The notes below the pieces were generated by a model, which was not told the DNA's origin, made no database searches, and saw only the letters and a list, made by a program, of their open reading frames with translations. Of a stretch of DNA of 64,000 nucleotides, positions 21,752 through 31,010 are shown piece after piece. The translations under genes were made by a program, and so were the position numbers. The stretch's first letter is position 1; each line of letters starts with the position of its first letter. Origin of the DNA: Rachycentron canadum (Eukaryota; Chordata; Actinopteri; Carangiformes; Rachycentridae); contig CM076652.1 of assembly GCA_038496675.1 (NCBI GenBank), forward strand, positions 12,435,164 through 12,499,163. Reading direction: 5' to 3'.

Positions 21752-24700
21752 TGCGTGCATGTGTGCGCTTGTCAAGGCATGCATCTGGCTGTGTGTATAT
21801 TGGAGGGTGGATCAGTGCAGTCACAGCAGTGAGTCAGCCTTAGTCACAGGGTGGAGAAGGTGATGGAGAGGGAGGGTTGGTGAGAGTATTGGAGGGAAGA
21901 GATAGGATGAGAGCAGACAAGGTAGATGAATAGTGTGTGTGAAGAAGAGAAGCGTGTGCCGGTGGAAGGAGAAGGAGAAAATGACAAAGGGAGAAAAGGG
22001 AGGGGGGAGGACAGAGAAACGAAGACAGACACTGACTTCTCTCTTTGTTCTATCGTCTGAAAACCCTCACAGCTGGTTCAGACCAGAGTGTAACACAGCC
22101 TTGTGTTACTGTCTCACAGCAACACTGCCAAGTGTCCGTGGCGTCAGATGCCATAAACAATGCAATACTATACTGGGCTGATTGTGTTTCACCACTTGTA
22201 TTTGTCTGGGCATGAAATGTAACACTGTCCATAAAGCCTGGCTGTTGGGGTTGCATCTGTCAGGGCACTGTTACATTTTAAGTCATGATTAGAGGCTGAT
22301 TTTTAACAAATTGTAACCCAATATTATTCCAGGAATTATTCTATAAACATGATAGATGGATGCCCCTCTATTGTTTACATTATCAATATTGACTCACCTC
22401 ATATTCCCTTGTGTAAATAATTCTCTAACAAAAGCTAGCAAACAGGGAGTAAAACGGATTAATTTAGCAAATGCATGCATCTCTTTATTGTCTCTAGCAT
22501 CTCCAGATGACTGTTCAGGCTCTTCAGGATGAGCTGAGGATCCAACGGGACCTGAACCAGCTGCTTCAGCAAGATCCTGCCAGCCAGGGCCGGGACCTGG
22601 CCCTGACATCTGAACCAACAGAGGAAAACTACCGAAGGTTACAGGCAGAGCATGAGAGACAGGCCAAAGAGCTCTTCCTCCTAAGAAAGACCCTGGAGGA
22701 GATGGAGCTGAGGATTGACACACAGAAGCAAACTCTTGGAGCTAGAGATGAATCCATTAAGAAACTTCTAGAGATGCTGCAGAGCAAAGGTAGTCTCAAA
22801 CCATGGGAGAGAATCAAAGCATCAGGTTTACTGTCCAAATGATTCTGAAAAAACAACAACAAAAAACAGTGTTTAAGAGAGTTTGGTGGTTTTCCTGTTG
22901 ACTTTATATAATAAGTTCCTCTCTTGAACATTTTTAGTATCAATAGGTTTTGGTCTCACTGTGAGTGGCTGTGGTCACTGCTCACTTGTTGCCCCTCATT
23001 TCAACCCAAAGCATTTCCCCTGATGGCCAAATATGGGTTTCCCTTCTACATAAACTGACCACAGTGCATGCCTTAAAAACCCAAGAATGCTATTGGGGCT
23101 GTAAAAATTCAAGGCTTTCATTCATAGGTGTCGCTTAAAACAATTGCATTTTCTGGTCTTATACAAAACACTCACAAAATGTCACTGGAATATACAAAAA
23201 TAAGAAGAAACCCCAAACCAATTTAAGCCAAGTATCTTAAGTAAAACTAAACTGACAGATAAATGTGAATTATTATTAAATTAAATTCCGGCTCTTTAAA
23301 TTAACTTCTTGGTTGACTGTCAAGACTAAGACTTTTTACTTACTTCATTGTGATAACCAGGTTTCTATGTTTGTCGTGTCAGGGCCGTCTGCAAAGGCAT
23401 CAGAGGAAGACCAGGAGCGGACCAGGAGACTGGCTGATGCAGAGATGCACAGGCATCACCTTGAGAGTTTACTGGACCAGAGAGACAGAGAAATTACTGC
23501 ACTAAGAGAGGTAAACCCCAATACAGCCATGGGTGATACATGCATAACAGTGTGTTTGTGTTGTTATGGTTTTTTACTGTTCAGTGTCTGACCTGAACTC
23601 CAAGCAGATGCTGCAGTTTATCAATACAAGCAACATGCAGCTTCTTTTGACTCAACAGGAGCTGCATCGTCGGTATGAGGGAACGCCTGAGTCCACCAAA
23701 ACCAAGGCTCTGCAGACTGTCATTGACATGAAAGTGAGAATTAAAATAGAGCTCTGTGTGCGATTTTGATGTGGTGTGTCAGTCACTCTTGTGCATGCTA
23801 CATGTGTTAACTCCGTTTCATCACCCCAGGATGCAAAGATCAACTCCATGGAGCGGAGCCTGAGGGACATGGAGGAGGAAGTGTTAATGCTGAAATCCAA
23901 TGGACTTCTGAGCTGTGAGGAGCGTCAGGAGGAGATGAAGCAGATGGAGGTTTACCGCAGCCACACCAAGTTCATGAAGAACAAGGTCAGAGACAACCTG
24001 ACATTATGTTTGACTAAATTGATGTAACACTGTATTACTTCACATAAAAATCTCCATATACCTCTCCTTCCTCCTCTTTCCTCCATCTTTTCCTCCTCTT
24101 TGTTTTCCCACTGCCCTTTGTTCTTCAGATGGAGCAGGTGAAGCAGGACCTCTCCAGAAAGGACACTGAACTGCTTGGTTTGCAAACCAAGCTTGAGACA
24201 CTCACCAACCAGTTCTCAGACAGCAAGCAACACATTGAAGTCCTCAAGGAGTCTCTTACTGCCAAAGAGCAGCGGGCTGCTATCTTACAGACGGAGGTAC
24301 AAGCAAATTTATATTTTTACACATTTCTTTTTAGTATACACCCAGAGGACTTAAGAATAGCTATCCAGCAAGTGCATGTCAAAAGGTCTATACTTTTTGC
24401 AGTGAAGGGAGAGATTTTTTTCCTTTCCTTTTTACCCTTAGTAAAGAAATATTTGTGGTTTTCTCTGTTTTTCTCTTCATTGATTTTTCAAACTTGCAAG
24501 AAGGACGCTTTTATAGTTTGTGACTGTATATTCTCTGCATTTTCCTGGACAGGTTGATGCCTTGCGCCTGCGCTTGGAAGAAAAAGAGGCAACTCTGAAT
24601 AAGAAGAGCAAGCAGATACAAGAAATGTCAGAAGAGAAGGGCACACTCAATGGGGAAATCCACGACCTTAAGGACATGTTGGAGGTTAAAGAGCGCAAAG

Positions 24701-27700
24701 TTAATGTGCTACAGAAGAAGGTGATTTTGGACTACAAGCCATTTAAAAGATCTTGTATTGAATTTGTTGTGTGAAATGGCCACAAACATCCATCCATTAT
24801 GCCACAGTACATGTCCTGTGTTTGGTGTTTGTTTTGACTGATGGTTGCTCATGTTTGCTCTACAGATTGAGAACCTGCAGGAACAACTGAGGGACAAGGA
24901 GAAGCAAATGAGCAGCCTGAAGGAGAGAGTTAAGTCTTTGCAAGCTGACACTTCCAACACTGACACCGCTCTCACCACACTGGAGGAATCTCTTGCAGAA
25001 AAGGTGAATTTATGTCTGCACAAACTCAGTGACTGGGGCTTTTCGTTTGTAAACCAGTACAAGTCAAAAGTGAATGGAAAAGAGTGTCCAAACCTTTGAT
25101 TGGTTTCCTATTTTGGTTTGTAGCAAAAATGTTATGAAGGTGTTTGAAGTTTGAAGGCATTTTGTTTCCTTTACCTCCACCTAGGAGCGCATCATTGAGC
25201 GTCTAAAGGAGCAGCGAGACAGAGACGATCGGGAGAAGACAGAGGAGCTTGACTGTACCAAAAAGGAACTGAAAGAGTTGAAGGAAAGACTGAGCTTACT
25301 GCAGGGAGACCTGTCAGACAGAGAGGTGAGAAACAGTTTCAAAAATACAAGCTCACACAAACACAGAGAAACTGTTTTTTTTTCCATTAGTCTCACTTTT
25401 ACGATGAGTCATGGATGCCAGTATTACAGCTAATGTATTTTCAGTCTCCACAGTACCATCCACTGGCAGTTTAAGTTGAAACACGTTCATCTATACTTTT
25501 ATACTTATGCTGTGTATGTGGGTGTATGTATGTGCAGACCTCGCTGTTGGACCTGAAGGAGCATGCTTCATCCCTGGCCTCCTCAGGGCTGAAGAAGGAC
25601 TCAAAACTCAAGAGTCTCGAGATCACTTTGGAGCAGAAGAAGGAGGAGTGCCTCAAACTGGAGAACCAGCTTAAGAGAGTAAGATGCTTCACATAGCCCA
25701 GATGTGACAAATTTAATATAACACAATTCCACTTAGTTTATATTAGTTTTCTAATCTACAGCAGATTTCTAACCAGCATTGTGTCCGCTGTCAGGCTCAA
25801 AATGCAGCCCTTGAAGCTCAGGCTAACACTGAGCTGGCCGAGCGCATTAGGAACCTAGAACAGGAAGTGGCCCGCCACAAAGAGGATTCTGGGAAGGCCC
25901 AGGCTGAGGTGGACCGCCTACTGGAGATCCTTCGGGAAATGGAGAATGAGAAGAATGACAAAGATAAAAAGATCAATGAGCTGGAGAGGTGGGTGCAAAC
26001 ATGCACGTGAAGTAAACCTGAAAGATGTGGACTCGACTGTGTTCAAACAGCTCTGAACTGTTTGTTCAAACTTTATCATCATTTCTGTTCAGTAGTTAAT
26101 TAATGGTTGATAGTTTTATGTGCTGGGGCTTTCTGATTGTTAACCCTGAAATAAGCATCATCTTTAATGAGTCTTTTATGGACTGTTTCTTGTATTGTTT
26201 GGCAGCTAAGCTTTCTCTTATCTCCTAGCTTGGGCTTGCGACCACTGCACCTCTTAAGTGATGCAAATTTCCCTCAGTGACTTCATGTCACCCTGGAGAC
26301 TGTTGCCCCTGGCACATTAATGATGGATTTTAGTGTAATTTGGCCACCTGCCATTTCACATTTTAGTGGTATTGCTTTGAAAGCTGATGTGGTGAATGTT
26401 ACAGCGGCAGTAATTGATACAGGGAAGCTGTGTCTCATGTATTTCCATGACTGTTGTCTTATCCTTGTACATGGTGAGTTTTATGACCTTGTAACATCAG
26501 TATCAAAGATACTGATATTGCAAAATGTAATCCTACAGCTGAAGTGTATGAGGTGTCCCCTCTTCCTCTCTCTTTTTTTTTTTTTTTCTCTTCATATGTG
26601 CTCATTTTCCTAGTCTGAGTCTGTTTTTCTCTTTACTGCTTTCTTGTCTTTACACCGGAAATCTCTCATCCTACCAGTTTGGCCTCCAGGTTAGTATTTG
26701 CTGTTTTTCTCTCTCCCTCGACATCTTTATTGCTTTTTTGTCTTCTTTTCACATTTATCTCCCTTTGTTTCTCTTCACCTCTTCCCCTCAACTCTTTCTT
26801 TTGTCTTTCCCTCGCTCATACTCATTTTTCCTATTTCACCTTCCTATGTTTTCTTTCATCCTGAGTCTAATCTGAGGTTAACTCTTTGCAGGGCTGTCAT
26901 ATCTTGCCAAATCAAGCCTGCAAGCCTGTGTTTTTAAAAAGGGTCATTTTTTAATTTTTTTAGAATTCCCCCCCCCCCCCATCAATTAATTTTTTATCTG
27001 GAAAACTGCTACATTTATTTGTTAAGTAGGACCATAGACTGAGTTGTACATGTACTTACCTCCATCTATATATCCCATGGTGCCTATTTAGGCAGATGAA
27101 GGACCAGACGAAGAAGGTGGCATCTCTGAAGCACAAGGAGCAGGTGGAGAAAAGCAGGAATGCTCGACTCATGGAGGAGGCTAGAAAGAGGGAGGACAAC
27201 CTGTCTGAGACCTCCCAGCAAGTGAAGGTAATGCTTGTTTGTGGATCGCTTGGACTGTATGTAACCTGCAAAAACATTAGCATTTTCTGGCAATGACCTC
27301 TTCTGCTCCTGCTCCGAAGGACACTCTGCGTCAGAAGACAGAGCGTATAGAGGAGCTGGAGGAGGCCCTGAGAGAGAGTGTTCAGATCACTGCTGAGCGA
27401 GAGATGGTGCTTGCACAGGAGGAAGCTGCCAGGTCACTGCAGGAGAAACAGGTACACAACACTGCCCCCCCGAAACACACACAATCATGACAGAGCAATA
27501 TTAATCAAGCCACAAGATCACATCTACAGTCCATGGATATCTAAGCACTTCTATATACAGATATGTACACCATCATATAGTGAGTCTTTCTCCCTCACCT
27601 TTTTGCTGCCATTGTGGTGTTTCTCATCCTTTCCTCACCTCCCTCCTCTTTTCTGGCCTCCTCCTCTTTCTCAGTTATTTTATCTTTGCTTATCGTTTTC

Positions 27701-30700
27701 TCTTGTTTTCTCTCTGCTACACACTGCCTCTCAGAAGCACTCATTCAAACCAATGCATGAGTCCAACCTCGCCCACTTTAAGTGGTCAAAGGTATGAGCC
27801 CAATATGTGTGACCTCCATCAGCGAGCAACAACACTTACATGGGAAGGACACAATAATGGCAACACCTCTGCAATTCATGCAGTCCCATGCAATCTACCT
27901 TCCATAAACATGTTTGTGAAGTTTGGTAATTTTGGTGGCCTTTGAGTTTGCTTGATGTTGGATTTCATGTCTTTGCAAGGTGTTGCTGTTGTTTCCAACC
28001 CATGTAATTTTCATGTTATTTTGTTTACCTGTTGTTTGTTTATAAAGCATACTTTATTAATTGGTTTGTTCATATGGCAAATGGCCAATAACATTAATAA
28101 TTTGGAGATTAATTATTCACTCTCTTTCAGTTAACTGTGGTTATATATGGATATAAAATAGAGGAACTCTTGTGCCTTTTTAAGTAAATAACAGGTAAAT
28201 GAAAATTAGTGCTGTAATTTAAAGGTACTTGTGTGATAGTTGAACCCTATTCCTTCCCAGAAGCCCACATGAATTTGGCCCCTGCCTTTTATTTGAGGAG
28301 ATCATACTTCAAGTATTTTCTTGAAAAGCCCTTTCACTCATGGATGTAGATAATATGCTCTTAATGTATTCATGATTGATTTGTTTGTATGTGTGCGTTC
28401 CCAGATGGAGGAGCTGCTGGGGGCCATGGAGAAGGTGAAGCAGGAGCTGGAGTCTATGAGGGCCAAGCTGGCCTCCACTCAGCAGTCTCTATGTGAGAAA
28501 GAAGCACACCTGACAACTCTGCGAGCTGAGCGCAGGAAACACCTGGAGGAAGTGCTAGAGATGAAGTAAGACATGTGTGCACACAGACGCACACAGTTGG
28601 ATGGAGCCAACCTTAGATTATTGATTGGTACCTTCATCTTGTAAAATGTCATCCAATTCTGGCCTTCACCAGCTGGCAGGATGATTTTGTGCAATGAATT
28701 ATAAATGATAATTGAGCTATTTACTTGTGTGGTAAAATGCCATGTTCCCCACCAAACAGGCAGGAGGCACTGTTGGCTGCTATCAGTGAAAAGGATGCTA
28801 ATATCGCACTTCTGGAGTTGTCCTCGTCTAAGAAGAAGAAAACCCAGGATGAGGTGGCTCTGCTCAAGCGAGAGAAGGACAGACTGGTGCAACAGCTCAA
28901 GCAGCAGGTAGGGAGGGGTTTTCTGCTGTACACTGAGGGAAATGCTAGATATGAGACATCACACAGTTCAGGCCTTCATGTGATCAAACACATTTTATTT
29001 CTTTTTCTCTTTCCTACATGTCATGTCTTTTTCTTTCTGTAGTTTTTGTTAAAAGATACCATTGTTATAAATTAGGTTGATTATGTAGATAAATAAGCAT
29101 ATATACTGAAACTTTGAATCACTGAACTGAACTGTACCCAAATCTTCATACAGAACTGCTTTAAAACAAAGTAGGATGACACAGTTTCTATAGAATGTAT
29201 ATGACATGTTTTTGTCAGTATGAAGAATGATTCTTAGCTGTCTTTGTTTGTCATCCCTAAGCTGATTTTGTTTTAACCCCGACTGTCTTAATTTACAGAC
29301 TCAGAATAGGATGAAGTTGATGGCAGACAACTATGAGGACGACCATCTGAAGACTGCCCCTGACCAAACGAATCACAAACCCTCTCCAGATCAGGTAGCT
29401 TACATAACCACCAATTATCAGGATCATGTGTGTATTTTATTCTTTACAGCTTCTCTAAAATGTCTGCACTTGATTGGTTAACAAAGCAATGTCTGTAAGG
29501 AGGCTAAGAACTGATACCTGCTGTCTGAAGGGAATTATAATGAAATGAAATTTTTTTTTTCTTTTGTCCTTTAAACTTTTGTCCCTTTGTCTGTAAACAC
29601 ACTAACCAAATGTTCCTTTCTAATGCTGCGATTGGCTTACCATGTGGCTAAAAGGATGATGAGGAGGGTATTTGGGCGTAGCCAACCTTTTGCCCTCCCT
29701 CTCTCTCTCTCTCAGCCATTTTGTTCAGAAGGGTGAGCTTGTGTGAAAAGTCAGACGTCTTGCACCTTTTATCATTGTTTCTCTGCGGCATGTTTACTTG
29801 TGTTCCATTCATTTGTGGTTTTCTTTTCATCACGCGTCATTCCTCTCCTCCAAACATTAATGGTCATTGTCATAATTACTTCGCAGTTCTCAGCACTCAT
29901 CCTGTTCTTTAACACTGGTTGTGTGTTTCTTGTTAGTGGCTTATGGGATATGGATTGGTGGTGTGTGTGTGTTTGCATGCACAAGCTAAGAGGATGAGAT
30001 GATTTTGATTCTGGCTTAGTCTCATCGCCTTAAATTAAAGCATCTTAGCTTTGCATGCCACTGCTCTGACGCTAATGAATGGCTGCTCACATTTTTGCTC
30101 ACACAAACGGGTGTTGCACTGGACAACATCATCAGAGGTAGAGTAAGTTCCTTTTGAGTTTGATATACATATATAACAGACATACATGTGCTCATAGTGT
30201 ACCTGAGGAGGTTAGCTCTAATGTGAGATGGTGATGCATTCATAAGCATGCATGCAGATGATGATGTTCTGTTTGTCTCTCATGGGAAAAGAAAATTGTT
30301 TTTTTTTTTTGTTTTTTTTTTTGTTGTTGTTATGCCAATGTTCTCTTGTGCTTGTGTCATTCAACCATTGAAATTGGAGGATAGCTCCTTTTTATTATTC
30401 TGTAGTCTGAAGGAAATCTCTTTTTTTCCCCTTTCCCTCTGTCCCTCACCCCTCTTTCTTTTCTGTCTCACACTCTCTTCCTCTCCCTCCCACCCTGCAG
30501 AAGATACCCCCTCTTCTAGCCCTGTCCCAGAACCGCAGTAAGCTCAAGCTCTACATCGCCCACCTGACAGACCTCTGCCATGACCGGGACCCCAGCATCC
30601 TCAACCAGCTCACCCCGCCCTCTCACTACCACCACAGCGACCCTGAAGACTGGGAGGAGGAGCTCCAGAAGATGAGTGTTGAACAGGTAGTGGGGGAACT

Positions 30701-31010
30701 CTCAGTCGCTCTCAAGTAGTGATTCTTGTGTATAGCTTTGGGCCATTTTTAAGAAGCTTTCAAACAAACAGATGCAAAAATTCCTGAAATAGGCTACTGT
30801 TCTTTGAAATGATCCAGACTGATGTTGATTGTTGGATTTAAATGTATTTGATTCATGCTCTCTTTCCTCCAGTTGGAGCGGGAGCTGGAGGTGTGTGAGA
30901 AGGAGAGTGGAGAGCTGCAGGAGTATGCCAACTCTGTTCTCCAACAGATTGCGGACTACTGCCCTGATATCCTGGAGCAGGTTGTCAATGCCCTGGAGGA
31001 GTCTTGCTGA
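18955..31010 (+). CDS. erc1: erc1, ELKS/RAB6-interacting/CAST family member 1 (complete)
   Basis: ERC1 is a long coiled-coil scaffold of the presynaptic active zone and the cell cortex. It binds RIM, liprin-alpha, bassoon, LL5 and Rab6, and also takes part in NF-kB signalling. Nineteen constitutive coding exons plus a 12-nt microexon join in phase from ATG 18955 to TGA 31010, about 1,111 residues (human about 1,116). Landmarks: MYGSARSVGRGD start, KTLSMENIQSLNAAYATSGP, almost continuous heptad-repeat coiled coil from about residue 165 to 970, then an FIP-RBD-like Rab-binding segment in the last 100 residues ending NALEESC. An alternative last exon gives the short form ending GIWA. ERC2 is less likely: QITAEREMVLAQEEAAR and DQTNHKPSPDQ are ERC1-type. 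It starts divergently from wnk1 and ends convergently with fbxl14. Confidence 0.97.
19631..19819 (+). CDS. erc1: erc1 coding exon 2: first coiled coil
   Basis: Sixty-three codons, including VLRENEMLRREVEVKESKL and SSMNSIKTFWSPELKKERAL, nearly identical across ERC proteins. Acceptor TTCTAAG, donor GTGAGT, phase 0. Confidence 0.97.
20541..20617. repeat. near-perfect inverted repeat (hairpin)
   Basis: Left arm TTTTAATCTCAAAAGC plus AATCACACATATA; right arm TATATGTGTGCTTTTGAGAT plus TAAAA. The arms of about 27 bases pair with few mismatches around an AT loop. It could be a tiny MITE or a fold-back insertion. Confidence 0.75.
21695..21743. repeat. (TG)n microsatellite
   Basis: About 24 uninterrupted TG units followed by GCGCGCATG, inside erc1 intron 2. 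Confidence 0.95.
22498..22789 (+). CDS. erc1: erc1 coding exon 3
   Basis: HLQMTVQALQDELRIQRDLN, LRKTLEEMELRIDTQKQTL and ARDESIKKLLEMLQSKG. Acceptor CTCTAG, donor GTAGTC, 292 nt, leaving in phase 1. The preceding 2.7-kb intron holds a hairpin repeat and a TG microsatellite. Confidence 0.97.
23383..23510 (+). CDS. erc1: erc1 coding exon 4
   Basis: SAKASEEDQERTRRLADAEM, then HRHHLESLLDQRDREITALR. Acceptor GTGTCAG, donor GTAAAC, 128 nt, ends in phase 0. Confidence 0.95.
23659..23733 (+). CDS. erc1: erc1 coding exon 5
   Basis: Twenty-five codons, ELHRRYEGTPESTKTKALQT then VIDMK. Acceptor TCAACAG, donor GTGAGA, phase 0 at both ends. The same frame is open upstream to 23581, but ERC1 conservation starts at ELHRR. 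Confidence 0.94.
23830..23985 (+). CDS. erc1: erc1 coding exon 6
   Basis: DAKINSMERSLRDMEEEVLM, LKSNGLLSCEERQEEMKQME and VYRSHTKFMKNK. Acceptor ACCCCAG, donor GTCAGA, 156 nt. Confidence 0.97.
24129..24296 (+). CDS. erc1: erc1 coding exon 7
   Basis: MEQVKQDLSRKDTELLGLQT, KLETLTNQFSDSKQHIEVLK and ESLTAKEQRAAILQTE. It follows exon 6 after a 143-bp intron. The 28-residue segment that some human isoforms carry before this point is absent. Confidence 0.96.
24553..24720 (+). CDS. erc1: erc1 coding exon 8
   Basis: VDALRLRLEEKEATLNKKSK, QIQEMSEEKGTLNGEIHDLK and DMLEVKERKVNVLQKK. Acceptor TGGACAG, donor GTGATT, 168 nt, phase 0. Confidence 0.97.
24866..25003 (+). CDS. erc1: erc1 coding exon 9
   Basis: IENLQEQLRDKEKQMSSLKE, RVKSLQADTSNTDTALTTLE, ESLAEK. 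Acceptor CTCTACAG, donor GTGAAT, 138 nt. Almost invariant in ERC1. Confidence 0.97.
25185..25325 (+). CDS. erc1: erc1 coding exon 10
   Basis: ERIIERLKEQRDRDDREKTE, then ELKERLSLLQGDLSDRE. Acceptor CACCTAG, donor GTGAGA, 141 nt. Confidence 0.97.
25538..25678 (+). CDS. erc1: erc1 coding exon 11
   Basis: TSLLDLKEHASSLASSGLKK, DSKLKSLEITLEQKKEECLK, LENQLKR. Acceptor TGTGCAG, donor GTAAGA, 141 nt. Confidence 0.97.
25795..25988 (+). CDS. erc1: erc1 coding exon 12
   Basis: AQNAALEAQANTELAERIRN, then KAQAEVDRLLEILREMENEK and NDKDKKINELE. Acceptor CTGTCAG, donor GTGGGT. 194 nt, ending two bases into a codon (AG), which is completed by either the 12-nt microexon or exon 13. Confidence 0.96.
26678..26689 (+). 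CDS. erc1: erc1 12-nt microexon (residues SLASR when included)
   Basis: TTTGGCCTCCAG between acceptor CCTACCAG and donor GTTAGT. With exon 12 it completes Ser and adds Leu-Ala-Ser, and Arg is completed by the next exon, giving ELESLASRQMKDQ against ELESLTSRQVKDQ as I recall human ERC1. Skipping keeps the frame and gives ELERQMKDQ. An upstream pyrimidine-rich tract fits a regulated microexon. Confidence 0.85.
27092..27227 (+). CDS. erc1: erc1 coding exon 13
   Basis: QMKDQTKKVASLKHKEQVEK then EEARKREDNLSETSQQVK. Acceptor TATTTAG, donor GTAATG, 136 nt; the first base completes the Arg codon. Confidence 0.96.
27320..27451 (+). CDS. erc1: erc1 coding exon 14
   Basis: DTLRQKTERIEELEEALRES, VQITAEREMVLAQEEAARSL, QEKQ. 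Acceptor CTCCGAAG, donor GTACAC, 132 nt, phase 0. This exon separates ERC1 from ERC2, which lacks the VQITAEREM segment as I recall it. Confidence 0.96.
27735..27791 (+). CDS. erc1: candidate erc1 cassette exon, 57 nt
   Basis: Nineteen open codons, KHSFKPMHESNLAHFKWSK, between a strong pyrimidine tract ending CCTCTCAG and donor GTATGA. Phase 0 at both ends, exactly fitting between exons 14 and 15. I do not recognise the peptide in other ERC proteins, and it would interrupt the coiled coil with non-heptad sequence. Confidence 0.45.
28405..28565 (+). CDS. erc1: erc1 coding exon 15
   Basis: MEELLGAMEKVKQELESMRA, KLASTQQSLCEKEAHLTTLR, AERRKHLEEVLEM. Acceptor TTCCCAG, donor GTAAGA, 161 nt. Confidence 0.97.
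28760..28907 (+). CDS. erc1: erc1 coding exon 16
   Basis: QEALLAAISEKDANIALLEL, SSSKKKKTQDEVALLKREKD, RLVQQLKQQ. Acceptor AAACAG, donor GTAGGG, 148 nt. Confidence 0.97.
29299..29394 (+). CDS. erc1: erc1 coding exon 17, before the alternative C-termini
   Basis: TQNRMKLMADNYEDDHLKTA then PDQTNHKPSPDQ. Acceptor TTTACAG, donor GTAGCT, 96 nt, phase 0. It can splice to the GIWA exon (short form) or to exon 18 (long form). Confidence 0.96.
29655..29681 (+). CDS. erc1: erc1 alternative last exon, RIM-binding GIWA C-terminus
   Basis: After acceptor CTAAAAG the frame reads DDEEGIWA and stops (TAG 29679-29681). Joined to exon 17 it gives PSPDQDDEEGIWA, the C-terminus of brain ERC1b and of ERC2, whose last residues bind the RIM PDZ domain. 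Phase 0 matches. The acceptor is weak, as expected for a regulated exon. Confidence 0.85.
   Translation, partial: DDEEGIWA
30501..30686 (+). CDS. erc1: erc1 coding exon 18: Rab-binding region of the long form
   Basis: KIPPLLALSQNRSKLKLYIA, HLTDLCHDRDPSILNQLTPP, then EEELQKMSVEQ. Acceptor CCCTGCAG, donor GTAGTG, 186 nt. It is the first half of the FIP-RBD-like domain. Confidence 0.96.
30873..31010 (+). CDS. erc1: erc1 coding exon 19: C-terminus of the long form
   Basis: LERELEVCEKESGELQEYAN, SVLQQIADYCPDILEQVVNA, LEESC, stop TGA. Acceptor TCCTCCAG. As I recall, human ERC1 ends LEESS, so the final residue differs. Confidence 0.96.
   Translation: MERELEVCEKESGELQEYANSVLQQIADYCPDILEQVVNALEESC

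Larger units (their letters stand above)
19820..22497 (+). other. erc1 intron 2
   Basis: Contains a 75-bp hairpin near 20541, a TG microsatellite at 21695-21743 and purine-rich sequence near 21850-22020. No exon recognised. Confidence 0.6.

Noticed and set aside
23581..23658. Extension of erc1 exon 5 upstream (DLNSKQMLQFINTSNMQLLL)
   Set aside because: The frame is open, but ERC1 conservation and the AACAG acceptor place the exon start at 23659; retained intron sequence is the likelier reading.
26679..26937. Hydrophobic plus-strand frames after the microexon
   Set aside because: Pyrimidine-rich intron sequence gives Phe/Leu/Ser runs that mimic membrane segments.
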